Below are positions 36,797 to 45,360 of a stretch of 64,000 bases of DNA, in pieces. The stretch's first letter is position 1; each line of letters starts with the position of its first letter. The position numbers and the translations under genes were made by a program. The DNA comes from Bacteroidetes bacterium UBA6161 (GTDB lineage Bacteria; Bacteroidota; Bacteroidia; NS11-12g; UBA955): positions 41,498 to 105,497 of the forward strand of contig DIUJ01000072.1 of NCBI GenBank assembly GCA_002422315.1, in the 5' to 3' direction. The notes beneath the pieces were generated by a model. The model was given only the letters and a program-made list of their open reading frames with translations. It ran no database searches and was not told the origin of the DNA.

Positions 36797-37336
36797 ATGT
36801 CTAATATTAAAATAGCAAAAAGATACGCTCAAGCTTTGTTTGAAAATGCCCTTTCTAACAAACAAGTGGAAGAGGTGAAATCTGCTTTAGAATCTATTAA
36901 GCAAACTATCATCGAGAATCCAGAATTGAGCCTACTACTAAAAAACCAAGTAGTAGATTCGGAATCAAAAGCAAAAGCCTTCCTTCAAATTTTTAAAGGT
37001 TCACATTCTAGTGTAGAATCCTTGATACAAATACTATGCAACAAAAGGAGAGAATATTGTTTAGAAGAAGTAATTAGTAGTTTTGTAACTCTTTACAACC
37101 AACATCATTCAAAAATATTTGTTGAAGTAAAAAGCGCAATGCCTTTAAATGAGAATAGTATTGCTGCTATTAAAAATATAGTTACAGAAAAAACAGGTGC
37201 AAAAATCATAGAAATTTCTAACCCAATAGTTAAAGACTTGATGGGAGGAATGGTAGTAAGATTTGGCGACAACTTGATTGACACAAGTATAAAAAGTAAA
37301 ATTAACAACATTAAAAAAGAATTTAAAATAGCATAA
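36797..37336 (+). CDS. atpH: ATP synthase F1 subunit delta
   Basis: This 179-residue protein opens with IAKRYAQALFENA, the delta/OSCP signature, and ends with LMGGMVVRFGDNLIDTSIKSKI, also family-typical. It joins the peripheral stalk to the alpha3beta3 head. It sits 3 bp before atpA. Confidence 0.95.
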   Translation: MSNIKIAKRYAQALFENALSNKQVEEVKSALESIKQTIIENPELSLLLKNQVVDSESKAKAFLQIFKGSHSSVESLIQILCNKRREYCLEEVISSFVTLYNQHHSKIFVEVKSAMPLNENSIAAIKNIVTEKTGAKIIEISNPIVKDLMGGMVVRFGDNLIDTSIKSKINNIKKEFKIA

Positions 37337-37339
37337 GTT

Positions 37340-38917
37340 ATGACAACAGCGATAAGACCCGATGAAGTTTCTAGCATTTTGAAAGAACAAATTGCGAACT
37401 TTCGTTCAGAAGCTGAACTACAAGAAGTAGGTACTGTTCTTCAAGTTGGGGACGGTATAGCAAGAATTCACGGACTTTCTCAGGTTCAGTCCGGAGAAAT
37501 TATTGAATTTGAAACTGGTGTAAAAGCCATCGTATTAAACCTTGAAGAAGACAACGTAGGTGCCGTTTTGTTAGGTAGCTCTACTGAAGTAAAAGAAGGT
37601 AATACAGTAAAAAGAACAGGTAAAATTGCATCCATCAATGTTTCTGAAAAAATGTTGGGACGTGTAGTGAATACTCTTGGTGAACCAATTGACGGTAAGG
37701 GTCCTATTGAAGGTCCTTTCTTTGAAATGCCAATAGAAAGAAAAGCGCCAGGTGTATTGTATAGAGAACCTGTAAAAGAGCCTTTACAAACAGGTATCAA
37801 AGCTATTGATGCTATGATTCCTGTAGGAAGAGGACAAAGAGAGTTAATTATTGGTGACCGTCAAACTGGAAAAACAGCAGTTGCGATTGATACTATCATC
37901 AATCAAAAGGAGTTTTACGAAAAAGGACAACCTGTATACTGTGTGTACGTAGCTTGTGGTCAAAAAGAATCTACAGTAAAGCAAATCGTTAAAACATTGG
38001 AAGAAAAAGGCGCGATGCCTTACACAGTAGTAGTTTCTGCTTCTGCTTCCTCTCCTACTCCATTGCAATTCTTTGCGCCTATGGCAGGTTGTGCAATTGC
38101 AGAAATGTTCAGAGATACCGGCCGTCCTGCACTTATAGTGTACGATGACTTGTCTAAACAAGCAGTAGCATACAGAGAAGTATCTCTACTTTTGAAAAGA
38201 CCTCCTGGCCGTGAGGCATACCCTGGAGACGTATTCTACCTTCACTCAAGATTATTAGAAAGAGCTTGTAAATTGAATGCTTCTGACGCAATCACATCAA
38301 AAATGAATGACTTACCTCCTTCACTTAATGGTTTGGTTAAAGGCGGTGGTTCTATTACAGCACTTCCAATTATTGAAACCCAAGCAGGTGACGTTTCTGC
38401 TTATATTCCTACTAACGTAATTTCTATTACAGATGGTCAAATATTCCTGGAATCTAACTTGTTTAACTCTGGTGTAAGACCAGCTATTAACGTGGGTATC
38501 TCTGTATCTCGTGTGGGTGGTAATGCACAAATTAAATCCATGAAAAAAGTTGCAGGTACTCTTAAGCTAGACCAAGCTCAGTACAGAGAATTAGAAGCTT
38601 TCGCAAAATTTGGTTCTGACTTAGATGCTGCTACAAAATCTGTATTAGAAAAAGGTGCTAGAAACGTAGAGATTCTAAAACAAGGACAATATTCACCTCT
38701 AAGAGTAGAACAACAAATTGCTATGATTTACTTAGGTACAAATGGTTTACTAAATAAAGTACCAGTAAATAAAATACGTGAATTTGAAGCTACTTACTTA
38801 GAAATATTAGAGAATAAACACAAAGAAATTTTGAACCAATTGGGTGCTGGCAAATACGACGAGAATATAACTAGCGTTCTGACCCAAGTGGCAGCTGAAG
38901 TTTCTAAATCTTACTAA
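37340..38917 (+). CDS. atpA: ATP synthase F1 subunit alpha
   Basis: This 525-residue non-catalytic nucleotide-binding subunit has an N-terminal beta barrel (about 25-95), Walker A GDRQTGKT (172-179), the PALIVYDDLSKQA region, and the alpha signature PAINVGISVSRVGG. Length is slightly above E. coli AtpA. Codon use is more GC3-biased than in neighbouring genes, consistent with high expression. No beta subunit gene follows in this window. Confidence 0.98.
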   Translation: MTTAIRPDEVSSILKEQIANFRSEAELQEVGTVLQVGDGIARIHGLSQVQSGEIIEFETGVKAIVLNLEEDNVGAVLLGSSTEVKEGNTVKRTGKIASINVSEKMLGRVVNTLGEPIDGKGPIEGPFFEMPIERKAPGVLYREPVKEPLQTGIKAIDAMIPVGRGQRELIIGDRQTGKTAVAIDTIINQKEFYEKGQPVYCVYVACGQKESTVKQIVKTLEEKGAMPYTVVVSASASSPTPLQFFAPMAGCAIAEMFRDTGRPALIVYDDLSKQAVAYREVSLLLKRPPGREAYPGDVFYLHSRLLERACKLNASDAITSKMNDLPPSLNGLVKGGGSITALPIIETQAGDVSAYIPTNVISITDGQIFLESNLFNSGVRPAINVGISVSRVGGNAQIKSMKKVAGTLKLDQAQYRELEAFAKFGSDLDAATKSVLEKGARNVEILKQGQYSPLRVEQQIAMIYLGTNGLLNKVPVNKIREFEATYLEILENKHKEILNQLGAGKYDENITSVLTQVAAEVSKSY

Positions 38918-38932
38918 TTTTAATACATCACT

Positions 38933-39814
38933 ATGGGAAGTTTAAAAGAAGTTAGAAGCAGAATATCGAGTACCATTTCTACGCAGCAAATTACAAAAGC
39001 GATGAAATTGGTATCCGCTACTAAACTGCGTAAAGCACAAACAGGTATTATGCAAATGAGACCTTACGAAAACGCTCTAAGTGGTATTCTAACTAATTTG
39101 GCAGATTCTGTAGAGAATGAAAGACTCAGCAAGTTTTTTATTCCTAAAGATAAAGGTAAAAAACTACTTGTAGTTGTTACCTCCGACAGAGGACTTTGTG
39201 GCGCATTCAACGCAAACGTAACCAAAAAAGTTAGAAGTTTACTTGCCAATGAATATAAAGAAGATGTAGAAAAAGAGAATATTGAACTTCTTTTTATTGG
39301 TAAAAAAGGATATGATTTCTTTAAAAAGAATCCGCAATTAATTTGCAATACACAATATATTAGTCTATTCCAGAATCTTAATTCCAATAACGTATTTGAA
39401 ATGGCAAATGAGTTTTTAAATGACTTTTTAAGTTCTAAATATTCTACGGTAGAAGTAGTTTATAATCAATTTAAAAATGCAGCTACTCAAATCTTATCGC
39501 ACGAAACCTACTTGCCTGTAAAATTGTATGTAAAAGAAAACAGTAACCTTAAGAGTGACTATATCTTTGAACCAGGAAAGGTAGAGATTCTAGAAGAACT
39601 TATCCCTAGAAGTTTAAAGACTAAAATGTTTCGTTTGCTAATGGATTCTTTTGCTTCTGAGCATGGTGCTAGAATGGTGGCAATGGACAAAGCAACTGAC
39701 AATGCAGGAGATTTATTAAAAAGTCTGAAACTACAGTACAACCAAGCGCGCCAAGCAGCTATTACCCGCGAAATCTCTGAGATTGTGGGCGGTGCCGCAG
39801 CTTTGGGAGGATAA
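38933..39814 (+). CDS. atpG: ATP synthase F1 subunit gamma
   Basis: This 293-residue central-stalk rotor subunit has the N-terminal coiled-coil helix (LKEVRSRISSTISTQQITKAMKLVSA), the DRGLCGAFN block, and the C-terminal helix ending LQYNQARQAAITREISEIVGGAAAL. All are diagnostic. It is the last gene of the cluster and is followed by a 20-bp perfect hairpin. atpD and atpC are not here and must lie elsewhere. Confidence 0.97.
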   Translation: MGSLKEVRSRISSTISTQQITKAMKLVSATKLRKAQTGIMQMRPYENALSGILTNLADSVENERLSKFFIPKDKGKKLLVVVTSDRGLCGAFNANVTKKVRSLLANEYKEDVEKENIELLFIGKKGYDFFKKNPQLICNTQYISLFQNLNSNNVFEMANEFLNDFLSSKYSTVEVVYNQFKNAATQILSHETYLPVKLYVKENSNLKSDYIFEPGKVEILEELIPRSLKTKMFRLLMDSFASEHGARMVAMDKATDNAGDLLKSLKLQYNQARQAAITREISEIVGGAAALGG

Positions 39815-39854
39815 TTATTCTATTCCCTTTAAAACAAGGTTTTATACATAATAA

Positions 39855-39898
39855 ATTATACAAGAAAGGCTTCCATTTGGAAGCCTTTCTTGTATAAT
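39855..39898. terminator. Bidirectional terminator between atpG and response regulator gene
   Basis: A perfect 20-bp stem (39855-39874 / 39879-39898) with a 4-base ATTT loop lies between convergent genes. The core is GAAAGGCTTCC / GGAAGCCTTTC with A/T-rich outer pairs, so it can terminate transcription from either side. Confidence 0.88.
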
Positions 39899-39933
39899 CC
39901 TCTTTTTTAGGATACTAAAGATATTTCAATTCC

Positions 39934-40338
39934 TTAATTTTCATTAAATGATAGAAAAATCTCCTCTAGTATAGCTTTAGAAATTGGCTTTACATAATAC
40001 TTATATACTATTGGATATTTTTTACTTTTTTCAATATCGTCGCTGTGATTAGACGAGGAAAGCATGCATAATTTACAATTCGAGGGTAGATTGGTTGGAT
40101 ATTTTTCTGTAAGTCTATCCAACAGTTCCCATCCATTTAATATAGGCATGTTTATATCTAGCAATATGGATGTGTTTTCAAACTTGAGTGATTCTAGATT
40201 TAATAAGTACTGACAGGCTTCTAATGGGTTTGTGAAAGATACGATGTTTGTTTTTGGATTTATTTGATGTAACTGTTTTTCAACCAAAAAATTATTTATT
40301 CGGTCATCATCAATCAAAACAAAGTTTAATAAATTCAT
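39934..40338 (-). CDS. Single-domain response regulator
   Basis: This 134-residue protein is a lone receiver domain with acidic pocket Asp10-Asp11-Asp... (LIDDDR), phospho-acceptor Asp61 (SILLDINMPILNGW), a Ser/Thr switch at MLSSS and the conserved Lys in YVKPIS. It has no output domain, so it likely relays phosphate or acts by protein contact (CheY-like). It lies 19 bp after the receiver-kinase gene and is probably co-transcribed and phosphorylated by it. Confidence 0.9.
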   Translation of the reverse strand: MNLLNFVLIDDDRINNFLVEKQLHQINPKTNIVSFTNPLEACQYLLNLESLKFENTSILLDINMPILNGWELLDRLTEKYPTNLPSNCKLCMLSSSNHSDDIEKSKKYPIVYKYYVKPISKAILEEIFLSFNEN

Positions 40339-40357
40339 GTGTTTAAGGTGTTTGTAG

Positions 40358-41806
40358 TTAATATGTGTGTGTGTGTTGCAAAGTTAAGAGGTTCTTTTCA
40401 TATTCATACAATTCTTTACTAAAAATTAATTCGACCGTTGTGCCTTCATTCAATTTGGAACTTATTTCGAAAGTACCATCGTGAGACTCCATTATTGAAG
40501 ATACGATTTTTAAAGACAAGCCCTTTTTCCCCTTCTGAGTATTCATTTTATTATACAAACCTGAGCTTCTTGTAGAATAATATTCCTTATCAAAGCCCTC
40601 CCCATTGTCTTCTATTCTTAGCTTTATAATTTGGTCGTTCTCTTCCAGGGAGAATTTAATAACAGGGGCTACTCTACTCTTTGGTACAATATGTTCTATT
40701 GAATTCTTTAATATTTCCCTAATAATGAATTTGATACTAACATCGGGGAAATAAATTGTCGAGTTGGTATCAAAAGAAAACTCGATAATTTGTTTTAAAT
40801 CATCAGAAAGATCCATTTCAGAAACAACTTGCTCGCAAATTTCCATTAAATTGTTCCATTGAGAAGTATGGATATAAAAATCCTCTTTCGCTTGTAGTAA
40901 AGTAGCAAGGTCGTCCAAAGCATGTATAAGATTGGAACTCGTTTCTTCAAGCATCACAAAAAGCTCTTTAGAGGTCTTGTCTTCCAGCAAATTTTTAGAA
41001 AAAAGACTGAGTAACTGCATACAATTTAAAACTGGATTTCTCAAATCGTGTGAGAACATATAGTTAAAATTTCTAAGGCTTGTTAGTTGTTTGTACAAAA
41101 GGGCATTTTTCTTATCTACAGAATCGTAAGCATGTTGTAGTTCGGTTATATTGTTAAGGTAAATGTTGTAGTATTTATTCTCAAAATTTGCTAAAACAAA
41201 TACACGAAAATACATATCTTGATGTCTCCAATAAAAGGTCTTTTTGTTCTTTTTTAAGTTTATTTCGTTTAATTCTTTCTTCCATTGAAAAGGAAACAAG
41301 ATATTTTTAAAAATACTTGCAGCATCATTGTTTTTGTAGATTATATTTAGGTTAAAATCCACCCTAAGTATAGGACTTGGAAATTCCTGTGTTAATTCTA
41401 TGATTGTATCTAATTTGCTTTTTTTCTGCTGAATTTTATTTACTTGGATTTCTAAAGCTTCAAATAACTCCTCTGATTTGAATGGTTTAATCAAAAAATC
41501 TTCCGCTCCACTGTTCATGGAGAGTCTGAAAACCTGTTCTGGATTTTGAGCTGTCATCATTACAAAATGGACATCCGCATGTTTTTTGTCCGATTTTATA
41601 ACATTCATTAAATCAATCCCATTATAATCTGGCAGTTTAATATCAGAAAGTATAATGTCTGGATCAAATGTTTTTAAAACCTCTAAGGCAATTTTCCCAG
41701 TCAAAGCACCTTGAACATAATACCCTTTTAGATTCAACATTTCAAGAATGGAATCTAAAAGTGTAAACTGGTCTTCGATTACGAGAATTTTACTCATGTT
41801 ATGCAA
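40358..41806 (-). CDS. Receiver-histidine kinase (soluble)
   Basis: This 482-residue protein has an N-terminal receiver domain (about 5-122: acidic pair at 11-12, Asp55, Thr85, Lys107), a PAS-like linker (about 140-225), a HisKA segment with His253 (FSHDLRNPV) and an ATPase domain with Asn368 (N box), EDNGEGFD (399-406) and KGKKGLSL. No membrane segment is present, so its input is the receiver rather than an external ligand. ATG at 41806 overlaps the upstream regulator gene; a second ATG at 41797 (MSKILVIED) does not. A (TG)6 repeat encodes the last residues. Confidence 0.9.
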   Translation of the reverse strand: MHNMSKILVIEDQFTLLDSILEMLNLKGYYVQGALTGKIALEVLKTFDPDIILSDIKLPDYNGIDLMNVIKSDKKHADVHFVMMTAQNPEQVFRLSMNSGAEDFLIKPFKSEELFEALEIQVNKIQQKKSKLDTIIELTQEFPSPILRVDFNLNIIYKNNDAASIFKNILFPFQWKKELNEINLKKNKKTFYWRHQDMYFRVFVLANFENKYYNIYLNNITELQHAYDSVDKKNALLYKQLTSLRNFNYMFSHDLRNPVLNCMQLLSLFSKNLLEDKTSKELFVMLEETSSNLIHALDDLATLLQAKEDFYIHTSQWNNLMEICEQVVSEMDLSDDLKQIIEFSFDTNSTIYFPDVSIKFIIREILKNSIEHIVPKSRVAPVIKFSLEENDQIIKLRIEDNGEGFDKEYYSTRSSGLYNKMNTQKGKKGLSLKIVSSIMESHDGTFEISSKLNEGTTVELIFSKELYEYEKNLLTLQHTHTY

Positions 41807-42482
41807 ACTCTGATTTAATTTTCAATGCAAATTTCAAAAGTGAGTTAGTTCCCTCTAAATGTAATTTTTGCATTATGTTGTAGCGATGGTTTTCAACAGT
41901 TTTGGGACTAATATAAAATTCTTCAGCAATTTGAGCTGTTGTTTTTCCTTTTGCTATATTTTCAAAAACCATTTTTTCGGTTTTAGTAAGCGATATTAGT
42001 TTAGAAAACGAACCTCTTTCATCGGGCGTTAGTTTAGTAATTATGGCTTTGCTGTGCTTAGAAGGCAAGGTCGCTAAAATTTGATTCTTCCGATCTAATC
42101 TAGATTGAATAGACCTTTCCAATTCCTCGAAAGTAAAGGGCTTGGTTATGAAATCATCTGCTCCGAGTTCCATGCCCCATCGAAAATCATGCTTTTCAAC
42201 TTTGGCGGTTAGAAATATAAAAGGCATATCATTAAATTTGGGATTTGCCCTCACTTGTTTCAATAACTGGAATCCATCCATTACAGGCATGGCTATATCG
42301 CAAAGTACAATATGTGGTTCAAAGTTTTTAATTTTGACTAAAGCATCCAAGCCATTTGGCATGTGCATCACATCATAATTCTTCATGGTGAGAAATTCGA
42401 CTATACTTTCAGCTAGCATAATCTCATCTTCTACCAAAAGTATTTTTAAACCCTTGCCTATATCCTTCTTTTTAGAGTTCAT
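41799..42482 (-). CDS. LuxR/NarL-type response regulator
   Basis: This 227-residue transcription factor joins a receiver domain (acidic pair in LVEDE, Asp62 in IVLCDIAMP, Thr92, Lys114) to a C-terminal LuxR-type helix-turn-helix (about 160-225, LTKTEKMVFENIAKGKTTAQIAEE, then ISPKTVENHR). It is the first gene of a three-gene minus-strand unit and diverges from a large sensor kinase across 220 bp. The four proteins probably form one signalling circuit. A TAATTTTG box lies at 42511-42518. Confidence 0.93.
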   Translation of the reverse strand: MNSKKKDIGKGLKILLVEDEIMLAESIVEFLTMKNYDVMHMPNGLDALVKIKNFEPHIVLCDIAMPVMDGFQLLKQVRANPKFNDMPFIFLTAKVEKHDFRWGMELGADDFITKPFTFEELERSIQSRLDRKNQILATLPSKHSKAIITKLTPDERGSFSKLISLTKTEKMVFENIAKGKTTAQIAEEFYISPKTVENHRYNIMQKLHLEGTNSLLKFALKIKSEFA

Positions 42483-42702
42483 TTGAATGTTTGTTGTATA
42501 TATTAAGCATCAAAATTAATACTAAAATGATATATTAAAAAAATTATTGTTTTATCATTTTGAGAAGCACCCATATTTAAAAACTTCTATTTATCTCACT
42601 TAACAATAAACCAAATAAAAAGTTTTGAAATTTTACTGTTGTAAAAAATGAGGGTATTACCTAAAAAAAAAGCATTAAAATTGCAGTTCAATTCATCCAC
42701 AC

Positions 42703-45315
42703 ATGCAAGCTACGAATCTCCTTAAACTATTTCCAAAAATAAGCGAAACACTATTAAAAAACAAGAATAAACAAGAGGCTTTAGATATTGTACTAAAAAT
42801 GTTGGGAGAAGCCACATTTACAGATAGGGTTTATTATTTTAAATGCCACGAAGTAAATAATGAAACATGTATAAGTTATACCGCAGAATGGTGCAAAGAG
42901 GGTATCAGTCCTCAGGTAGATTCCCCTGACTTAAATAATATCCCCTGGACAGTTTTCCCAGATGTTTTTGAACTTCTATTGAATAACAATACCCTTTACG
43001 GACATATAAACGAGTGGCCTGAATCTAATTTTAAAGAAGCTATGTCGGCTCAAGATATTCAATCATTTTTATTTGCAAAAATCCATCTAAACGACAAATT
43101 CATGGGGTTTGTGGGGTTTGATAGTTGTATAACAAAACGAGACTGGACAGAAGAAGAAGCCACCATACTTAGTTATTTATCTGATATAATTGCGAATAGA
43201 TTTCTTTCTGATGAAGCTTCAGAAAAAGCAGATTTCTTACTTACAAAACTTGAGAAGACAAATGTATTGTTGAATAAGATAAGAAACATTCAATCTAAGT
43301 TCATGGAAAACACGAAAGATTATAATGAACTTTTTAATATCATGCTCGATGCTATACTAGACTATTCTGGGGCAAGTATAGGTTTTGTAGGAGAAGTACT
43401 TCACGATGAAAAAGGAGACCCTTATTTAAAATCACATGCAGTTACCAATATTGCTTGGAATAAGGAAATGAAAGACTTTTATGAAGCAAATAAGGCAAAT
43501 GGTTTAGAATTTAGAAACTTAAAGACTTTATTTGGGAGAACTTTAGAATTTGATGAAATCGTAATAAGCAATAGTCCAATTTCCGACACCCGCAGAGGTG
43601 GCTTGCCGGGTGGACACCCTCCTCTAAAAAACTTTTTGGGTTGCCCTGTAAAATACGCTGATAAAACTATTGGTATGATAGGTCTTGCAAACTACAAAGA
43701 AGACATTACTCAAGAAAATTTAAAAGACCTTGATTTAGTTTTAGATACATATGGCAGTTTGATACATATTCTGAGACTAGAAAAAGAAAAACAAGCAAGT
43801 CTAGAACTTATTGAAAAACAAAGGAAAGCATTTGAAGAATTGTTTGAAACCACTCTTGCAGGATATTGGGATTGGAACCCAATAGAAAATACTGAATATT
43901 TAAGCCCACAATTCAAAAAAACATTTGGATATGAGGAAGAAGAACTAGAAAACAAACCCGAAAGTTGGATGGCTTTAGCAGACCCTGATGATTTAAACAA
44001 AATGTTTGCCGAATACACCAAACATGAAAATTCCGGAGGTGCTGTTCCTTTTAAAATAGAGTTAAAGTTCACCCACAAGGATGGATCAATCAAAAATATA
44101 TTGTGTGGGGGTAAAATATTTGAATGGGATGTAAATGGAAAGCCTAAAAGGGTTGTTGGTTGCCATATAGACCTCACGGCTCTAAGAAAAGCAGAAGCAT
44201 CACTTATAGAAAGAGAAGAGTTTCTAAGGCAAATTGCAGAGAATGTAAATTTGGTATTTTTCGTACTTTCTGCGGACAGAAAAAAACTTTTGTTTGTTAA
44301 CAATAAGCTAGAACAATTGTATGGCATAAATGCAGAATTGGTTTCTCAAGACCCTTCACTTTTTCTTAATTATATACCTGCAGAAGATGTAATAACAATG
44401 ATAGAGGATGGGGGTAAATACGATATTGATAAGTCAGGTCATTTCGTTTCTGAACACAGGTTACAAAACCCTTTGAATCATAAAATAAAACATGTAAGAA
44501 CCCAATTACTGCCTGTAATATACAATGGAGAAATTCAAAGACTAGTGGGTTTTATTGAAGATATTACAAATGTAGTGCTATCTGAAAAAAAATTAAAAGA
44601 GAACCTTTCTAAAGAAAAAGAACTGAATAAATTAAAATCATATTTTATATCGATGGTTTCTCATCAATTCCGCACCCCTATGGCGATTATCCAATCCAAC
44701 ATAGAACTAATTGAACTTAAGGCGAAAAAACATCCTGAATTTCAGTCTTCTGTAATGAAACACACGGAAAAGGTGGAAACAGAAATAAAATGGTTAACTG
44801 AACTTCTTTCTGATATCTTACTTTTAGAGAAATCAAAAAGTCAAAAATCTCAGATGGTTAAAAAGGCATTAGATATTAAAGTATTTTTACTCTCTATAAT
44901 CGCAGATTTTGATTTAACAAACAGTGACTTACAAATTGTTTCAAAAATAGAGGACAACATTGAATTCATATCTTTTGTAAATGAATCGAAATTAAGACAT
45001 GCTATAATAAATATCTTATCCAACGCATATAAATATGGCGGTTTAAAGAAAGGACCAGAATTAATACTATCTAAACTTGACAATAAAATTGTTATCAGAA
45101 TAAAAGATAGCGGTATAGGGATTCCTGATTCAGAAATAAAAAACTTATTTACCCCTTTTAGCAGAGCATCTAATGTTGGAGAAATACCAGGAACGGGTTT
45201 AGGCTTGTGTATAGCTAAAGAATTTATAGAACAAAACAATGGAACTATAAAAGTAACTTCTGAAGAAAATAAAGGTACAGAGATTTATATTGAATTACCA
45301 GATATGAATTCTTAG
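42703..45315 (+). CDS. Multi-sensor histidine kinase (GAF-GAF-PAS-PAS)
   Basis: This 870-residue kinase has no membrane segment. A first GAF-like domain (about 10-170) and a second GAF domain (about 200-358) with TRRGGLPGGHPPLKNFLG come first. A PAS/PAC unit (about 375-500), a second PAS/PAC (about 505-628), HisKA with His654 (MVSHQFRTPM), and an ATPase with Asn774, DSGIG (802-806) and GTGLGLCIA (830-838) follow. It is a cytoplasmic sensor, probably of a small molecule or redox state. The divergent LuxR-type regulator is the most likely phosphorylation target. Confidence 0.92.
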   Translation: MQATNLLKLFPKISETLLKNKNKQEALDIVLKMLGEATFTDRVYYFKCHEVNNETCISYTAEWCKEGISPQVDSPDLNNIPWTVFPDVFELLLNNNTLYGHINEWPESNFKEAMSAQDIQSFLFAKIHLNDKFMGFVGFDSCITKRDWTEEEATILSYLSDIIANRFLSDEASEKADFLLTKLEKTNVLLNKIRNIQSKFMENTKDYNELFNIMLDAILDYSGASIGFVGEVLHDEKGDPYLKSHAVTNIAWNKEMKDFYEANKANGLEFRNLKTLFGRTLEFDEIVISNSPISDTRRGGLPGGHPPLKNFLGCPVKYADKTIGMIGLANYKEDITQENLKDLDLVLDTYGSLIHILRLEKEKQASLELIEKQRKAFEELFETTLAGYWDWNPIENTEYLSPQFKKTFGYEEEELENKPESWMALADPDDLNKMFAEYTKHENSGGAVPFKIELKFTHKDGSIKNILCGGKIFEWDVNGKPKRVVGCHIDLTALRKAEASLIEREEFLRQIAENVNLVFFVLSADRKKLLFVNNKLEQLYGINAELVSQDPSLFLNYIPAEDVITMIEDGGKYDIDKSGHFVSEHRLQNPLNHKIKHVRTQLLPVIYNGEIQRLVGFIEDITNVVLSEKKLKENLSKEKELNKLKSYFISMVSHQFRTPMAIIQSNIELIELKAKKHPEFQSSVMKHTEKVETEIKWLTELLSDILLLEKSKSQKSQMVKKALDIKVFLLSIIADFDLTNSDLQIVSKIEDNIEFISFVNESKLRHAIINILSNAYKYGGLKKGPELILSKLDNKIVIRIKDSGIGIPDSEIKNLFTPFSRASNVGEIPGTGLGLCIAKEFIEQNNGTIKVTSEENKGTEIYIELPDMNS

Positions 45316-45319
45316 ATAA

Positions 45320-45336
45320 TTTAAAGGGCCTTTAAA
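45320..45336. terminator. Weak hairpin between convergent genes
   Basis: A 7-bp perfect stem (TTTAAAG / CTTTAAA) with a GGC loop lies between the kinase stop and the convergent lamin-tail gene. It is mostly A-T and lacks a clear T-run, so its terminator role is weakly supported. Confidence 0.3.
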
Positions 45337-45360
45337 AGCATTTTAAACCTCTTTATATAC

